Source of the DNA: JAGOQQ01 sp031973235 | Lineage (GTDB): Bacteria; Patescibacteriota; Minisyncoccia; Phycocordibacterales; UBA9973 | Direction: 5' to 3' | DNA length: 64,000 nt | Assembly (NCBI GenBank): GCA_031973235.1 | Contig: DALYDM010000001.1 | Coordinates: 24,389-88,388 of the forward strand | Part shown: positions 8,523 through 16,869 of the stretch, piece by piece | Numbering within the stretch: the first letter of the stretch is position 1 | Layout: the number at the start of each line of letters is the position of its first letter | Program-made: the position numbers and the translations under genes | Notes under the pieces: generated by a model | Told to the model about the DNA's origin: nothing | What the model saw: the letters and a program-made list of their open reading frames with translations, nothing else | Database searches by the model: none

Positions 8523-9182
8523 ATGGATACTACACATTTTGATCTTTCAATAAAGTCATCTTCACTTAAAAATATCCCATTTGAGTTGTACCAAGTGTTT
8601 ATGATTTTTGTTGTGCCGGTGACGTTGCTGTATTTTGGGATTATACCCATAGAGTGGAGGTTTTTTGTACTTGCATTCTGTGCGCTTATGATTTATGGAA
8701 TAATCCGAAAAGAAAAATGGAGTCTTGAGATGCTCGGTATAAAAGAATTTCACACCGAAAAGGAACTCACTCCATATATCACTTTTGCATTGATGGGTAT
8801 TTTTTTCATTATTGGCTTAGCAAAGATTCTTGGGATGCCTCCAAAGATTTCTACTGATAATGCACTTCACTTATTTTTACTTTTTATTCCTGTGTCTGCA
8901 TTCCAACAATTTGCATATCAGGGTTTTCTTATGCCGATTCTCCACAGGGTGTATAGATCAAAGGTTAGAATTGTGTTTGTAAGTGCACTTTTGTTTACTT
9001 TTCTGCACATTATTTATCCAGACGCTGACGTAAATTTACCCTTGGCGTTTGTTGGTGGGATAGGTTTTTCGATGATGTATTTGCGTTACCCAAATCTCAT
9101 TTTGATTTCAATTGTTCATGCGATATTTAATTTCACTGCGATATTGTACGGTTTTTTTGTCATACCAAACTTATTAAAATAG
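8523..9182 (+). CDS. CPBP (CAAX-protease-like) membrane protein with degenerate active site
   Basis: 219 residues, about seven membrane helices. The CPBP/ABI core is recognisable: QQFAYQGFLMP in the place of the EExxxRG motif, FTFLH for FxxxH, and HAIFN for HxxxN. Both glutamates of motif 1 are Gln and the Arg is Gln, so the metal-dependent peptidase activity known from the Rce1-type members is probably lost, although the two His-containing motifs remain. It may act as a non-catalytic binding protein. It shares a transcript with the TMEM175 gene. Confidence 0.75.
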   Translation: MDTTHFDLSIKSSSLKNIPFELYQVFMIFVVPVTLLYFGIIPIEWRFFVLAFCALMIYGIIRKEKWSLEMLGIKEFHTEKELTPYITFALMGIFFIIGLAKILGMPPKISTDNALHLFLLFIPVSAFQQFAYQGFLMPILHRVYRSKVRIVFVSALLFTFLHIIYPDADVNLPLAFVGGIGFSMMYLRYPNLILISIVHAIFNFTAILYGFFVIPNLLK

Positions 9183-9199
9183 TATATACTTAACACATT

Positions 9200-9691
9200 A
9201 TGGGAATGGGAGAAATCGCACTATTGTTTGTTACATTTTTGCTTCTAGTTGGAAGTATGTTTATGACACTTATTCCAGCGCTTCCTGCGTTGCCGTTTAT
9301 GTTTTTGATTGTGAGTGGGTATGCAATCGTGACAAAATTCACCACTCTGTCAGCAGGGAACATGCTTATTCTTTTTGTCATAATGCTGGTCTCTTTATTG
9401 GTAGATATGCTTTCCGGAATTATTGGTGCAAAGTATGGTGGTGCAGGTAAAAAGTCATTGATATACGGATTTATTGGAATGCTTTTGGGTACAGTTATTA
9501 TGCCGCCATTTGGTTCACTTTTTGGACTATTTGCAGGGGTGGTATTGTCGGAAATACTTGCATACAAGGACCACCACAAGGCTATTCGTGCCGCGACAGG
9601 TGCTGTGCTTGGAGTAGTGTTTGGAATCATGGTGAATTTTGCTCTCGCGTTTATTTTTATTGGAATGTTTGCATCGTTTCTTTATAAATAA
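9200..9691 (+). CDS. DUF456 family membrane protein
   Basis: 163 residues, glycine-rich with about five membrane segments; LIPALPALPFMFLIVSGYA at the start and GxxxG-rich helices GAKYGGAGKKSLIYGFIGMLLGT are typical of DUF456. Function unknown throughout the family. TATACT ends 9 nt before the chosen ATG; a second ATG at 9206 is possible. Confidence 0.75.
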   Translation: MGMGEIALLFVTFLLLVGSMFMTLIPALPALPFMFLIVSGYAIVTKFTTLSAGNMLILFVIMLVSLLVDMLSGIIGAKYGGAGKKSLIYGFIGMLLGTVIMPPFGSLFGLFAGVVLSEILAYKDHHKAIRAATGAVLGVVFGIMVNFALAFIFIGMFASFLYK

Positions 9692-9708
9692 AAGTGGTGC
9701 ATATGTGC

Positions 9709-9735
9709 TATACTATTAGTATTATTAGATACTAA
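9709..9735 (+). promoter_or_regulatory. Promoter with inverted-repeat operator candidate
   Basis: TATACT (9709-9714) is followed at once by TTAGTAT, a 6-nt spacer and ATACTAA (9716-9735), a perfect 7+7 inverted repeat covering the likely transcription start upstream of the SIMPL gene. Confidence 0.45.
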
Positions 9736-9746
9736 TCTATATTCTT

Positions 9747-10481
9747 ATGGAAACAGATACACGTTCGAAAGCATTGACGATATTCGGAATTATTCTTGGC
9801 GCAAGTATGATTGCAAGCGTGCTTATAGGAGCGGGTGTGTTCTATAAAATAAAATCATACGACAATGCTCTGTCTGTGACTGGTTCTGCAAAACGTGAAG
9901 TTACTTCAGATAAAGTGAAGTGGACTTCTAGTATTACTCGAACTGTTAAAATTTCTGGTCTAAAAAATGGCTACACACAAATGGCCAAAGACTTAGCTGA
10001 TGTAAAAGCATTTTTTAAAGAAAAGGGAATTCCCGATGAGGCGATCACTATTTCTCCGGTGTTCATGAATGAAAACTGGCAACAATACGCAACCGCAGAA
10101 ACAAAAGAATACAATCTTGTTCAAACATTTGAAATTCAGTCAGATGATGTTGTGAAGATTACTGATGTATCAAAGAATATTCAAACAGTTATCGACAAGG
10201 GAATAATTTTCCAAAGCAATTCTCCTGAATATTATTATTCAAAACTTCCAGAGATGCGTGTAGAGCTTTTGTCTGAAGCACTTGCTGATGCAAAGAATCG
10301 TGCAACAAAACTTGCTGAATCTACAGGAGGTAAGGTGGGTGCACTCAAATCTGCATCGTCGGGTGTGGTCCAAGTACTTACTCCAAACTCTACTGAAGTT
10401 TCGGATTATGGTTCATACGACACTTCAAAAATTCAAAAGGAAATCATGGTTACTGTCAAAGCATCATTTACTGTAAAATAA
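9747..10481 (+). CDS. SIMPL domain (DUF541) protein, membrane-anchored
   Basis: 244 residues. A single N-terminal membrane helix (about 10-33) is followed by a SIMPL/DUF541 domain: the strand LSVTGSAKREVTSDKVKWTSSI and later EALADAKNRATKLAESTGGKVG are characteristic. The domain faces outside the cytoplasm and forms ring-shaped oligomers in BP26-type relatives; function is otherwise unclear. The promoter carries an inverted repeat at the expected start site, suggesting specific control. Confidence 0.8.
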   Translation: METDTRSKALTIFGIILGASMIASVLIGAGVFYKIKSYDNALSVTGSAKREVTSDKVKWTSSITRTVKISGLKNGYTQMAKDLADVKAFFKEKGIPDEAITISPVFMNENWQQYATAETKEYNLVQTFEIQSDDVVKITDVSKNIQTVIDKGIIFQSNSPEYYYSKLPEMRVELLSEALADAKNRATKLAESTGGKVGALKSASSGVVQVLTPNSTEVSDYGSYDTSKIQKEIMVTVKASFTVK

Positions 10482-10487
10482 TAATTC

Positions 10488-10516
10488 ACACACCCGCACA
10501 ACACTGTGCGGGTGTG
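10488..10516 (+). terminator. GC-rich hairpin, probable terminator
   Basis: CACACCCGCACA / TGTGCGGGTGTG after the SIMPL gene. The T run is weak, so termination strength is uncertain. Confidence 0.6.
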
Positions 10517-10532
10517 GTGTTATAATTAACGT

Positions 10533-11417
10533 ATGAAAAAATCACTAGTATTTATTTTAGCTGCATTGCTTTTCAGTGCTGGAACATTTGAAGTGCATGC
10601 AGATCAAGTTGGATTTCCAGAAAAATCGATTTGGTATTCAGACGATACATTTATAGTAGGTAATGTTGTCACTATTTATACACTTGTGGTGAATGGAGAA
10701 TCTTCAACTCTTACTGGTACTGTGCGATTCTTCGATCGCGATACTGTTTTGGGTGAAAAGAAAGTTACTATTGATAAAAATGATGCAAAAGTAGTATCTC
10801 TTGATTGGAAAGTGTCAGAAGGTGAACATCAATTTTCTGCGCAGTTTTCTCAGGTTTCCGCAATTGAAGCAGATGGAAAAAAGGTTAGCATTGTTCCAAC
10901 TACACCAGCCACACAAAAAGATACAGTCTATGTGAAGAAAGCAATTGCAAAAGAAAACACATCCAATGCAAACGCACTCTCTGCACAAGCATCTTTGAAT
11001 AAAGATTCAGTTGTTGGCGAAGTCTCTAAAGCAACGGATTTTATCAAAGAAAAGACACCGGATTCTGTAGAAGAGAAAATATCTTCGACAACAGCAAGTA
11101 TTGAAACTTTGAGAGAGACATGGGAGGAGCAGTTTTTGGAAAAAAAGCAGAACGAACAAGACTCACTCAACGCATTAAATGAATTTTATGATGAGAGACT
11201 TAAGGCGAAAGAGGAAGCTGATCCAGACAATTTTGTGAAGCAATCATATGTAGATTCAAGTGGAGAAAATATTTTAAAAAAACCGATGCACTATGTACTA
11301 ATATTTTTATATTCACTTATTGGATTTATTGTTGGGAATGCATTAATTTTCTACGGACTGCTGTTGTTGATTGTATTTTGGCTTGTCAGAGGGATTTGGC
11401 AAAAGATCAGAAATTAA
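10533..11417 (+). CDS. Secreted, C-terminally anchored protein of unknown function
   Basis: 294 residues. A signal peptide (about 1-23, ending VHA-D) is followed by a beta-rich Ig-like segment (about 30-120, with FFDRDTVLGEKKVTI), a charged helical region (about 140-245) and a C-terminal membrane helix (about 255-285) ending in basic residues. The plan is that of a surface protein held by its tail, exposing a CARDB/Ig-type domain. No enzyme motif was seen. TATAAT ends 6 nt before the ATG. Confidence 0.6.
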   Translation: MKKSLVFILAALLFSAGTFEVHADQVGFPEKSIWYSDDTFIVGNVVTIYTLVVNGESSTLTGTVRFFDRDTVLGEKKVTIDKNDAKVVSLDWKVSEGEHQFSAQFSQVSAIEADGKKVSIVPTTPATQKDTVYVKKAIAKENTSNANALSAQASLNKDSVVGEVSKATDFIKEKTPDSVEEKISSTTASIETLRETWEEQFLEKKQNEQDSLNALNEFYDERLKAKEEADPDNFVKQSYVDSSGENILKKPMHYVLIFLYSLIGFIVGNALIFYGLLLLIVFWLVRGIWQKIRN

Positions 11418-11447
11418 AAACGCCACCAGGTTGTCCTGGTGGCGTTT
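11418..11447. terminator. Bidirectional terminator
   Basis: AAACGCCACCAGG / CCTGGTGGCGTTT with a TTGT loop between converging genes. Confidence 0.85.
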
Positions 11448-11448
11448 C

Positions 11449-12312
11449 TCATAAATGAGCTTTCAACATCGAACGTATACAACTACTTCGCAAACGTCTT
11501 ACTGCCTTCTCTTTAATTTGCCTCACGCGTTCGGGTGTAAGTTTAATTTTTTCCCCGATTTCGTCGAGTGTCATAGGAGGATACTCGTTTAATCCGAAGA
11601 AATATCTTAACACTTCAGCTTCACGCTCGGTAAGTTTCTTCAGTGCTCTATTGATATCTGTTCTCCTGGATGCATTGACAAGATTGTATTCGGCTGGTGC
11701 TTCCGTATCATTCTGTAGAATATCGAGAAGTGTTGTTTCTTCGCCGTCAATTGTTGGCTTATCAAGAGAAACTGAGTTGTGGAATAATAGAATAATCGCG
11801 GATGCAATTTCACTGTTTGACAAGTTGGTCAATTCTTTAAGTTCCTCGAGTGTTGGCTCCCGTTCATATTTCTGTTCAATTTTCATCGATGCATTACTTA
11901 TCTTGTTCATTGCACCTATTCGATTTTGAGGAATTTTTACGATTCTTGCCTGTTCAGCAATAGCTTGCATGATTGATTGACGAATCCACCATACTGCGTA
12001 CGAGATAAATTTGAATCCGCGTGTTTCGTCGAAGCGTTTCGCAGCTTTGATCAAGCCAAAATTTCCTTCATTGATTAAATCCGGTAGGCTCAATCCTTGA
12101 TTTTGGTATTGCTTTGCAACCGATACCACAAATCTTAGATTTGCACGTACGAGTTTCTCAAGTGCCTTTTGGTCCCCGTTACGAATACATACAGCAAGTC
12201 GAACTTCTTCTTCTGCTGAAATCAATTCTTCTTTTCCGATATCTTGTAAGTATCTTTCAAAACTTGCAGATTCTCGATTTGTAATCGATTTTGTTATTTT
12301 GAATTGTCTCAT
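11449..12312 (-). CDS. RNA polymerase sigma-70 family factor, Bacteroidota RpoD-like
   Basis: 287 residues. Regions 1.2-4 are all present: NLRFVVSVAKQYQNQGL and RFDETRGFKFISYAVWWIRQSI (region 2), a region 3, and LDEIGEKIKLTPERVRQIKEKAVRRLR (region 4.2). The N-terminus MRQFKITKSITNRES is, to my knowledge, a signature of the short primary sigma factor of Bacteroidota rather than of other phyla; there is no long region 1.1. A second protein of exactly the same length and type lies at 27111-27974. It has a strong promoter (TTGACT, 17 nt, TACTTT) overlapped by a palindrome. It is probably an alternative factor gained by lateral transfer; the organism's own main RpoD is not in the window. Confidence 0.9.
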   Translation of the reverse strand: MRQFKITKSITNRESASFERYLQDIGKEELISAEEEVRLAVCIRNGDQKALEKLVRANLRFVVSVAKQYQNQGLSLPDLINEGNFGLIKAAKRFDETRGFKFISYAVWWIRQSIMQAIAEQARIVKIPQNRIGAMNKISNASMKIEQKYEREPTLEELKELTNLSNSEIASAIILLFHNSVSLDKPTIDGEETTLLDILQNDTEAPAEYNLVNASRRTDINRALKKLTEREAEVLRYFFGLNEYPPMTLDEIGEKIKLTPERVRQIKEKAVRRLRSSCIRSMLKAHL

Positions 12313-12335
12313 GTTTTTAGGTTCTATTTATTTCT

Positions 12336-12364
12336 AAAGTACCATTATTTTATATTTTAGTCAA
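12336..12364 (-). promoter_or_regulatory. Promoter of the first sigma gene
   Basis: On the minus strand TTGACT (12359-12364), 17 nt and TACTTT (12336-12341); leader about 20-25 nt ending AACCTAAAAAC before the ATG. Confidence 0.6.
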
Positions 12365-12378
12365 ACACTGACTAAAAT
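12354..12378. promoter_or_regulatory. Operator-like palindrome over the sigma promoter
   Basis: ATTTTAGTCA and TGACTAAAAT are perfectly complementary arms separated by 5 nt. The palindrome covers the -35 of the sigma gene and lies 14 nt upstream of the -10 (12392-12397) of the divergent 12406 gene, so one regulator could control both directions. Confidence 0.55.
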
Positions 12379-12405
12379 AAAGAATTTCGATTATAATAAT
12401 GTGAT

Positions 12406-12687
12406 ATGACTTCACACTCAAAAAGAACACTTTCGACAATTTTTCTTTTATTCTGTATATTTTTTCTATACTGGTATATTTATCTTGGATTAATTCTCAT
12501 TGCGCTGTTTGTATTTAAAAAGTATTCAGAGGGAGTTTTGCTTGCGGTGGTGGCAGATCTATTATTTGGATACAAAGGAGGAAGTATTTTGGGATTTAGT
12601 TATTCAACAACTTTAATCGTAGGGAGTGTATTCGTGTTGAGCCTAGTGGTGCGAGATAAATTGCGATTTATTTATGATCATGCGTAG
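12406..12687 (+). CDS. Small membrane protein in MreD position
   Basis: 93 residues with three hydrophobic segments (about 10-40, 42-57, 63-80). It overlaps the PBP2 gene by 14 nt. In rod-shape operators the gene directly before PBP2 is usually mreD, and the small size and the acidic/Gly turn LLFGYKGGS would suit a reduced MreD-like protein, but sequence similarity is not clear to me. TATAAT ends 8 nt before the ATG. Confidence 0.55.
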   Translation: MTSHSKRTLSTIFLLFCIFFLYWYIYLGLILIALFVFKKYSEGVLLAVVADLLFGYKGGSILGFSYSTTLIVGSVFVLSLVVRDKLRFIYDHA

Positions 12688-14377
12688 GAGATTTAAAAAA
12701 AATAGATTTAATGCTGAGATCGAGCCAGACGAAATATTCATGGACTCGCAAAATATTCCCGAATTCGATACTCAGCAATTTGAAGGTAGACTTGAAAAAC
12801 CTATCGGTAAAGGTAGTGTTGTATTTTTAGGTGTTGTGTTTTTGATTATTGGTGTGGTGTTTACGTCTCGATTAATCGTACTTCAGCTCAACAAAGGAAA
12901 ATTATACTTTGAGATTAGTGAGAAAAATAGTTTGAAATCAGAACCACTCTTTGCCGACCGGGGTGTGATTTATGACAGAAACGGAGTGGAGCTCGCATGG
13001 AATGTGATTCACGATAAGGGTGAGCAGTATTTGCTCAGAAGATACATTAATAGTCCAGGATTTGCGCACTTGCTTGGATATGTAAGTTATCCTGAGAAAG
13101 ATAGTGATGGTCATTATTGGCAAAAAGAGTATATAGGTAAAGATGGTGTTGAAGATGAATACAATGACATTATTTCAGGTGTAAATGGTGCACGATTGTA
13201 TGAGACAGATGCGCTCGGACACATAAAGACAGGTAGCGCACTAAATTCACCAGTGCCTGGAACCAATCTAAATCTCACTGTGGATTCTCGAATTCAATCA
13301 AAGTTGTATGAAGCAATTGTCGGACTTGCCGAGCGAGCAGGATATAGAGGTGGTGCAGGTTTGATTATGGATATACAAACAGGAGAGTTGATTGCCATGA
13401 CAAGTTATCCAGAATATGATCCAAATATTATCGCTGCAGGTGAGGACAAAGAGACAATTCAATCATATCTTTTAGATACAACAAAAAAACCATTTATAAA
13501 CAGAGCGGTTTCTGGTGTGTATACTCCAGGGTCTATTGTTAAACCCTTTGTTGCAATTGGAGCGCTGCAAGAAGGAATTGTTGATCCAAATAAGAATTTT
13601 TATAGTTCTGGTGCGCTTGTTATTCCCAATCCATATCATCCTGAACTGAAGTCAGTATTTAAAGACTGGAAAGAAGGTGGGCATGGATATACTGACATGA
13701 GAAAAGGTCTTGCAGAGTCTGTTAACACATATTTTTACATTATCAGTGGTGGATATCAGGATCAAAAAGGTATTGGAATTGCAAATATTGAAAAATATAC
13801 TCGCATGTTTGGAATTGCATCAAAAACAGGAGTTGATGTTGAAGGTGAAAAAATTGGAAATATTCCAAGTGTTGAATGGAAGGCAAGCAAATTTCCGGGT
13901 GACCCGTGGAGACTTGGAGATACATATCATACAGCCATCGGTCAGTATGGATTTCAAGTTACACCAGTGCAAATGGTCCGCGCAGTCGCAGGAATAGCAT
14001 CAAAAGGAAAGCTGGTCACCCCTCATGTTTACAAAGATGTCGATCCAGCAACTCTTTCTACTGAGACACTTTCAATAAACTCATCGAATTATGAAGTAAT
14101 TCATGAAGGAATGCGCATGGTGGTCACATCTGGCACAGGAGGAGCATTAAATATTGGTGATGTTGAGATTGCTGCAAAGACTGGTACAGCACAGGTAGGA
14201 CTGTCTAAGAGATCAATCAATTCATGGGTGATTGGATTCTTTCCGTATCAAAATCCACGATATGCATTCACTGTGTTGATGGAAAATTCACCGTCTTCAA
14301 ATAAGGCTGGTGCTGCACAGGCGGTCGGTGAGCTTGCTCGCTGGATGGCTCTGTATACACCCGAATACTTCAAATAG
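12674..14377 (+). CDS. mrdA: Penicillin-binding protein 2, peptidoglycan D,D-transpeptidase
   Basis: 567 residues. A membrane anchor (about 48-70) is followed by the PBP dimerisation domain (FADRGVIYDRNGVELAWN) and a transpeptidase domain with all three active-site motifs: SIVK (S287, K290), SVN, and KTGTAQ (K502). This is the elongation-type class B PBP that cross-links wall in the periplasm-equivalent space. The start used is ATG 12674; ATG 12680 is equally possible. It overlaps the preceding small membrane gene. A second class B PBP (FtsI) lies at 18.5 kb, so elongation and division enzymes are both present. Confidence 0.92.
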   Translation: MIMRRRFKKNRFNAEIEPDEIFMDSQNIPEFDTQQFEGRLEKPIGKGSVVFLGVVFLIIGVVFTSRLIVLQLNKGKLYFEISEKNSLKSEPLFADRGVIYDRNGVELAWNVIHDKGEQYLLRRYINSPGFAHLLGYVSYPEKDSDGHYWQKEYIGKDGVEDEYNDIISGVNGARLYETDALGHIKTGSALNSPVPGTNLNLTVDSRIQSKLYEAIVGLAERAGYRGGAGLIMDIQTGELIAMTSYPEYDPNIIAAGEDKETIQSYLLDTTKKPFINRAVSGVYTPGSIVKPFVAIGALQEGIVDPNKNFYSSGALVIPNPYHPELKSVFKDWKEGGHGYTDMRKGLAESVNTYFYIISGGYQDQKGIGIANIEKYTRMFGIASKTGVDVEGEKIGNIPSVEWKASKFPGDPWRLGDTYHTAIGQYGFQVTPVQMVRAVAGIASKGKLVTPHVYKDVDPATLSTETLSINSSNYEVIHEGMRMVVTSGTGGALNIGDVEIAAKTGTAQVGLSKRSINSWVIGFFPYQNPRYAFTVLMENSPSSNKAGAAQAVGELARWMALYTPEYFK

Positions 14378-14382
14378 CTTCG

Positions 14383-14411
14383 TTGACCAGGGGTGTCAAA
14401 TCGGGTATACT
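14383..14411 (+). promoter_or_regulatory. greA promoter, leaderless
   Basis: TTGACC, 17 nt and TATACT; the -10 ends 7 nt before ATG 14419, so the predicted transcript begins at the start codon. One of the few leaderless promoters with a good -35. Confidence 0.7.
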
Positions 14412-14418
14412 GTGGGTC

Positions 14419-14886
14419 ATGGATAAAGAAGCAACATACATAACAGAAGAGAAGAAAATTGCCCTCGAACAGGAGCTTCTTGAACTCAAATCTGTAAAAA
14501 GAAAAGAAATCCTTGATGCACTCGAATATGCAAAATCACTCGGAGATTTGTCTGAAAACGCAGAATACCACCAAGCACGAGAAGAACAAGGAAAGCTCGA
14601 AGAACGAATTTCAAAGATTGAACACATCTTGAAACATTCAGTTGTAATGAAAAAACACCACAGTACAAATGTGGAAGTCGGATCGACTGTGAAAGTAAAG
14701 AAAGAAGGTTCAAAAGAAACACAGACATATCAAATCGTTGGACAAGAAGAAGCAGATACAGCAAACGGTAAAATTTCTCACAAGTCACCATTGGGTGAAG
14801 CACTCTTTGGTCACAAGAAAGGTGATACTGTTTCGTTTACAACACCAAAAGCAACATTTAATTATACTATTATCGATATAGAATAA
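14419..14886 (+). CDS. greA: Transcription elongation factor GreA
   Basis: 155 residues. N-terminal antiparallel coiled coil with the acidic tip region DLSENAEYHQAREEQ, which enters the RNA polymerase secondary channel and stimulates cleavage of backtracked RNA; C-terminal FKBP-like domain with ISHKSPLGEALFGHKKGD. The in-frame ATG at 14383 lies in the -35 element, so ATG 14419 is the real start. Followed by a hairpin terminator before lysS. Confidence 0.95.
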   Translation: MDKEATYITEEKKIALEQELLELKSVKRKEILDALEYAKSLGDLSENAEYHQAREEQGKLEERISKIEHILKHSVVMKKHHSTNVEVGSTVKVKKEGSKETQTYQIVGQEEADTANGKISHKSPLGEALFGHKKGDTVSFTTPKATFNYTIIDIE

Positions 14887-14894
14887 TTATTCGC

Positions 14895-14926
14895 AAAAGG
14901 TCTGCGCATCATGTGTAGGCCTTTTG
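14895..14926 (+). terminator. Terminator after greA
   Basis: AAAAGG-CT / AGGCCTTTT arms enclosing an inner GCGCATCATGTGT section, with a T-rich tail. Confidence 0.6.
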
Positions 14927-14963
14927 ACTTTCAACTTTTATCTTTTTAATTTATACTTTTGTT

Positions 14964-16430
14964 ATGGCGTCACTAGAAGAACTTCGAGACATGCGTCTCA
15001 AGAAAATGAATTTATTAAAAGAGGCGGGTATGGAGGCATTTCCTTCATCTGTCCCAAAAACTCACTCACTTTCAGAAGTGAGAGGTTCATTCGAAAAATT
15101 AGAAAATGAGAAAACACAGATTTCTGTTGCGGGACGTATTATGTCTGTGCGTGGGCAAGGAGCAATATTGTTTGTCCCACTGTATGACGGCACAGATACT
15201 TTTCAGCTTGTGTTTAAAAAGGATGATATGGATGAAAAACTCTTTACTCTTTTTGTTGATGGAATAGATATCGGAGATTTTATTTCTGCAACAGGAACAG
15301 TGTTTGAGACTCAGCGTGGAGAAAAAAGCATACTCGTATCTACATGGATATTGGCTACGAAGTCACTCGCACCACTCCCAGAAAAGTGGCATGGAATCAC
15401 TGATCCCGATGAACGCTTCAGAAAGAGATATCTTGATATATTGATGAACCCAGAACTTCGAGAAATGTTTGAATTGAAAGCGAAATTTTGGGATGTTGTT
15501 CGGACATTCATGAAAGAAAAGGGGTTTACTGATGTAGAAACTCCAACACTTGAAGTCACCACTGGCGGAGCTGAGGCAAGTCCTTTCAAGACACACCACA
15601 ATGATTTTGATGTAGATGTGTTTTTGCGAATATCAGTCGGTGAGCTGTGGCAAAAGAGACTCATGGCAGCAGGTTTTGATAAAACATTTGAAATCGGAAG
15701 AGTGTATCGAAATGAAGGAACAAGTCCAGAGCATTTACAAGAATTCACCAACATGGAATTCTATTGGTCTTTTGCAAATTATGAAAATGGAATGGAGCTC
15801 GTAGAAGAACTCTATGAAAAGATTGCAAAAGAAGTATTTGGAAAAACAGAATTCACTACTCGAGGTCATACATTTGATTTTTCAAAGCGACCATGGCCGA
15901 GAGTTGACTATGTAGATGAGATAATCAAAATGACTGGAGTAGATGTGCTCACAGCGACAGAAGATGAGATGAAATCAAAACTCAAAGAGCTTGGTGTGGA
16001 ATATTCAGGAGAAAATCGAGAAAGACTTACTGATACGCTTTGGAAGTATTGCCGAAAACATATTTCAGGTCCAGCATTTCTAGTGCATCATCCGGTGCTT
16101 GTGTCACCGCTTTCAAAAGTACTCAAATCAGATCCGCGAAAAACAGAGCGATTCCAGCCACTCATTGCAGGAAGTGAGGTGGGAAATGGATTCTCAGAGT
16201 TGAACGATCCAATCGATCAACGCGCACGATTTGAACTTCAACAAAAGCTAATCGAACGAGGTGATGATGAAGCAATGATGCCCGAATGGGAATTTGTAGA
16301 TATGCTTGAGCACGGAATGCCACCAACATGTGGATTTGGATTTGGAGAAAGACTTTTTGCATTTCTTGTCGATAAACCACTTCGAGAAACACAACTCTTT
16401 CCACTCATGAGACCAAAACAAGAAGAATAA
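14964..16430 (+). CDS. lysS: Lysyl-tRNA synthetase, class II
   Basis: 488 residues. An OB-fold anticodon-binding domain (about 50-155, VAGRIMSVRGQGAILFVPL) precedes the class II catalytic core: motif 1 around FMKEKGFTDVETPTL, motif 2 FEIGRVYRNEGTSPEHLQEFT, motif 3 CGFGFGERLFAFL. Charges tRNA-Lys in the cytoplasm. Length is normal for the bacterial enzyme. The start follows TATACT by 6 nt. Confidence 0.95.
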   Translation: MASLEELRDMRLKKMNLLKEAGMEAFPSSVPKTHSLSEVRGSFEKLENEKTQISVAGRIMSVRGQGAILFVPLYDGTDTFQLVFKKDDMDEKLFTLFVDGIDIGDFISATGTVFETQRGEKSILVSTWILATKSLAPLPEKWHGITDPDERFRKRYLDILMNPELREMFELKAKFWDVVRTFMKEKGFTDVETPTLEVTTGGAEASPFKTHHNDFDVDVFLRISVGELWQKRLMAAGFDKTFEIGRVYRNEGTSPEHLQEFTNMEFYWSFANYENGMELVEELYEKIAKEVFGKTEFTTRGHTFDFSKRPWPRVDYVDEIIKMTGVDVLTATEDEMKSKLKELGVEYSGENRERLTDTLWKYCRKHISGPAFLVHHPVLVSPLSKVLKSDPRKTERFQPLIAGSEVGNGFSELNDPIDQRARFELQQKLIERGDDEAMMPEWEFVDMLEHGMPPTCGFGFGERLFAFLVDKPLRETQLFPLMRPKQEE

Positions 16431-16433
16431 AAA

Positions 16434-16459
16434 ATGCCCGCAATCGCGGGCTTTTTTTT
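16434..16459 (+). terminator. Terminator after lysS
   Basis: GCCCGC AATC GCGGGC followed by eight T residues. Confidence 0.9.
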
Positions 16460-16460
16460 G

Positions 16461-16688
16461 TTACCATGCAGCAAAATTAGTATTTTTGAAACATGGAATG
16501 CCGTTTTCATCTAACGTGTAATTGAAATTGTTTTGAAAGTTTTCAATTTCCCTGTTCCGGGCTTCTCTTTCGGACTCATTTTGTGCTGTAAGTGACAAAG
16601 TGATTCCATTTGTTGTTGAAGGCTTTACAACCTCCCATTTCATCGCGTTAGGCAATAACAGTCCTGGTGGATACATTGTTTTTTTCAT
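16461..16688 (-). CDS. Small protein of unknown function
   Basis: 75 residues, hydrophilic, with a Glu/Arg-rich helix (QNESEREARNREIENFQNN) and a C-terminal NGIPCFKNTNFAAW. No family recognised. Support for a real gene: an independent stretch between two plus-strand units, and a leader ending AAAAACGAACCC directly before the ATG, a pattern shared with the starts at 26428 and 62973. Convergent with lysS. Confidence 0.5.
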   Translation of the reverse strand: MKKTMYPPGLLLPNAMKWEVVKPSTTNGITLSLTAQNESEREARNREIENFQNNFNYTLDENGIPCFKNTNFAAW

Positions 16689-16758
16689 GGGTTCGTTTTT
16701 CTATACAATACATCAAAAAAATAATAAGTAAAGCTTATAAAGATTTCCACAGTTAAAG

Positions 16759-16824
16759 TGGGATTTTTGTTTTGATTGTGGGATAAAGTGGGGTATACTT
16801 TATTCAAGTGGGATAAAGTGGTAA
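16759..16824 (+). promoter_or_regulatory. mraZ promoter with five MraZ boxes on a 10-bp grid
   Basis: GTGGGA/G-type boxes start at 16759, 16779, 16789, 16809 and 16819 (the last is GTGGTA), all in register with one helical turn. They flank and overlap a promoter TTGATT (16772-16777), 16 nt, TATACT (16794-16799). MraZ is known to bind arrays of TGGGN repeats with 10-bp periodicity and repress its own operon, so this is a textbook autoregulatory site with two boxes downstream of the start. Confidence 0.85.
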
Positions 16825-16869
16825 ATAAAAAATCTCACAAAAAACATTTATCAGATTACGGAATTCACT

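Noticed and set aside
10928..11170. Minus-strand frame of 80 codons
   Set aside because: Antisense to a good secreted-protein gene, Ser/Phe-rich composition and no promoter: a shadow frame.
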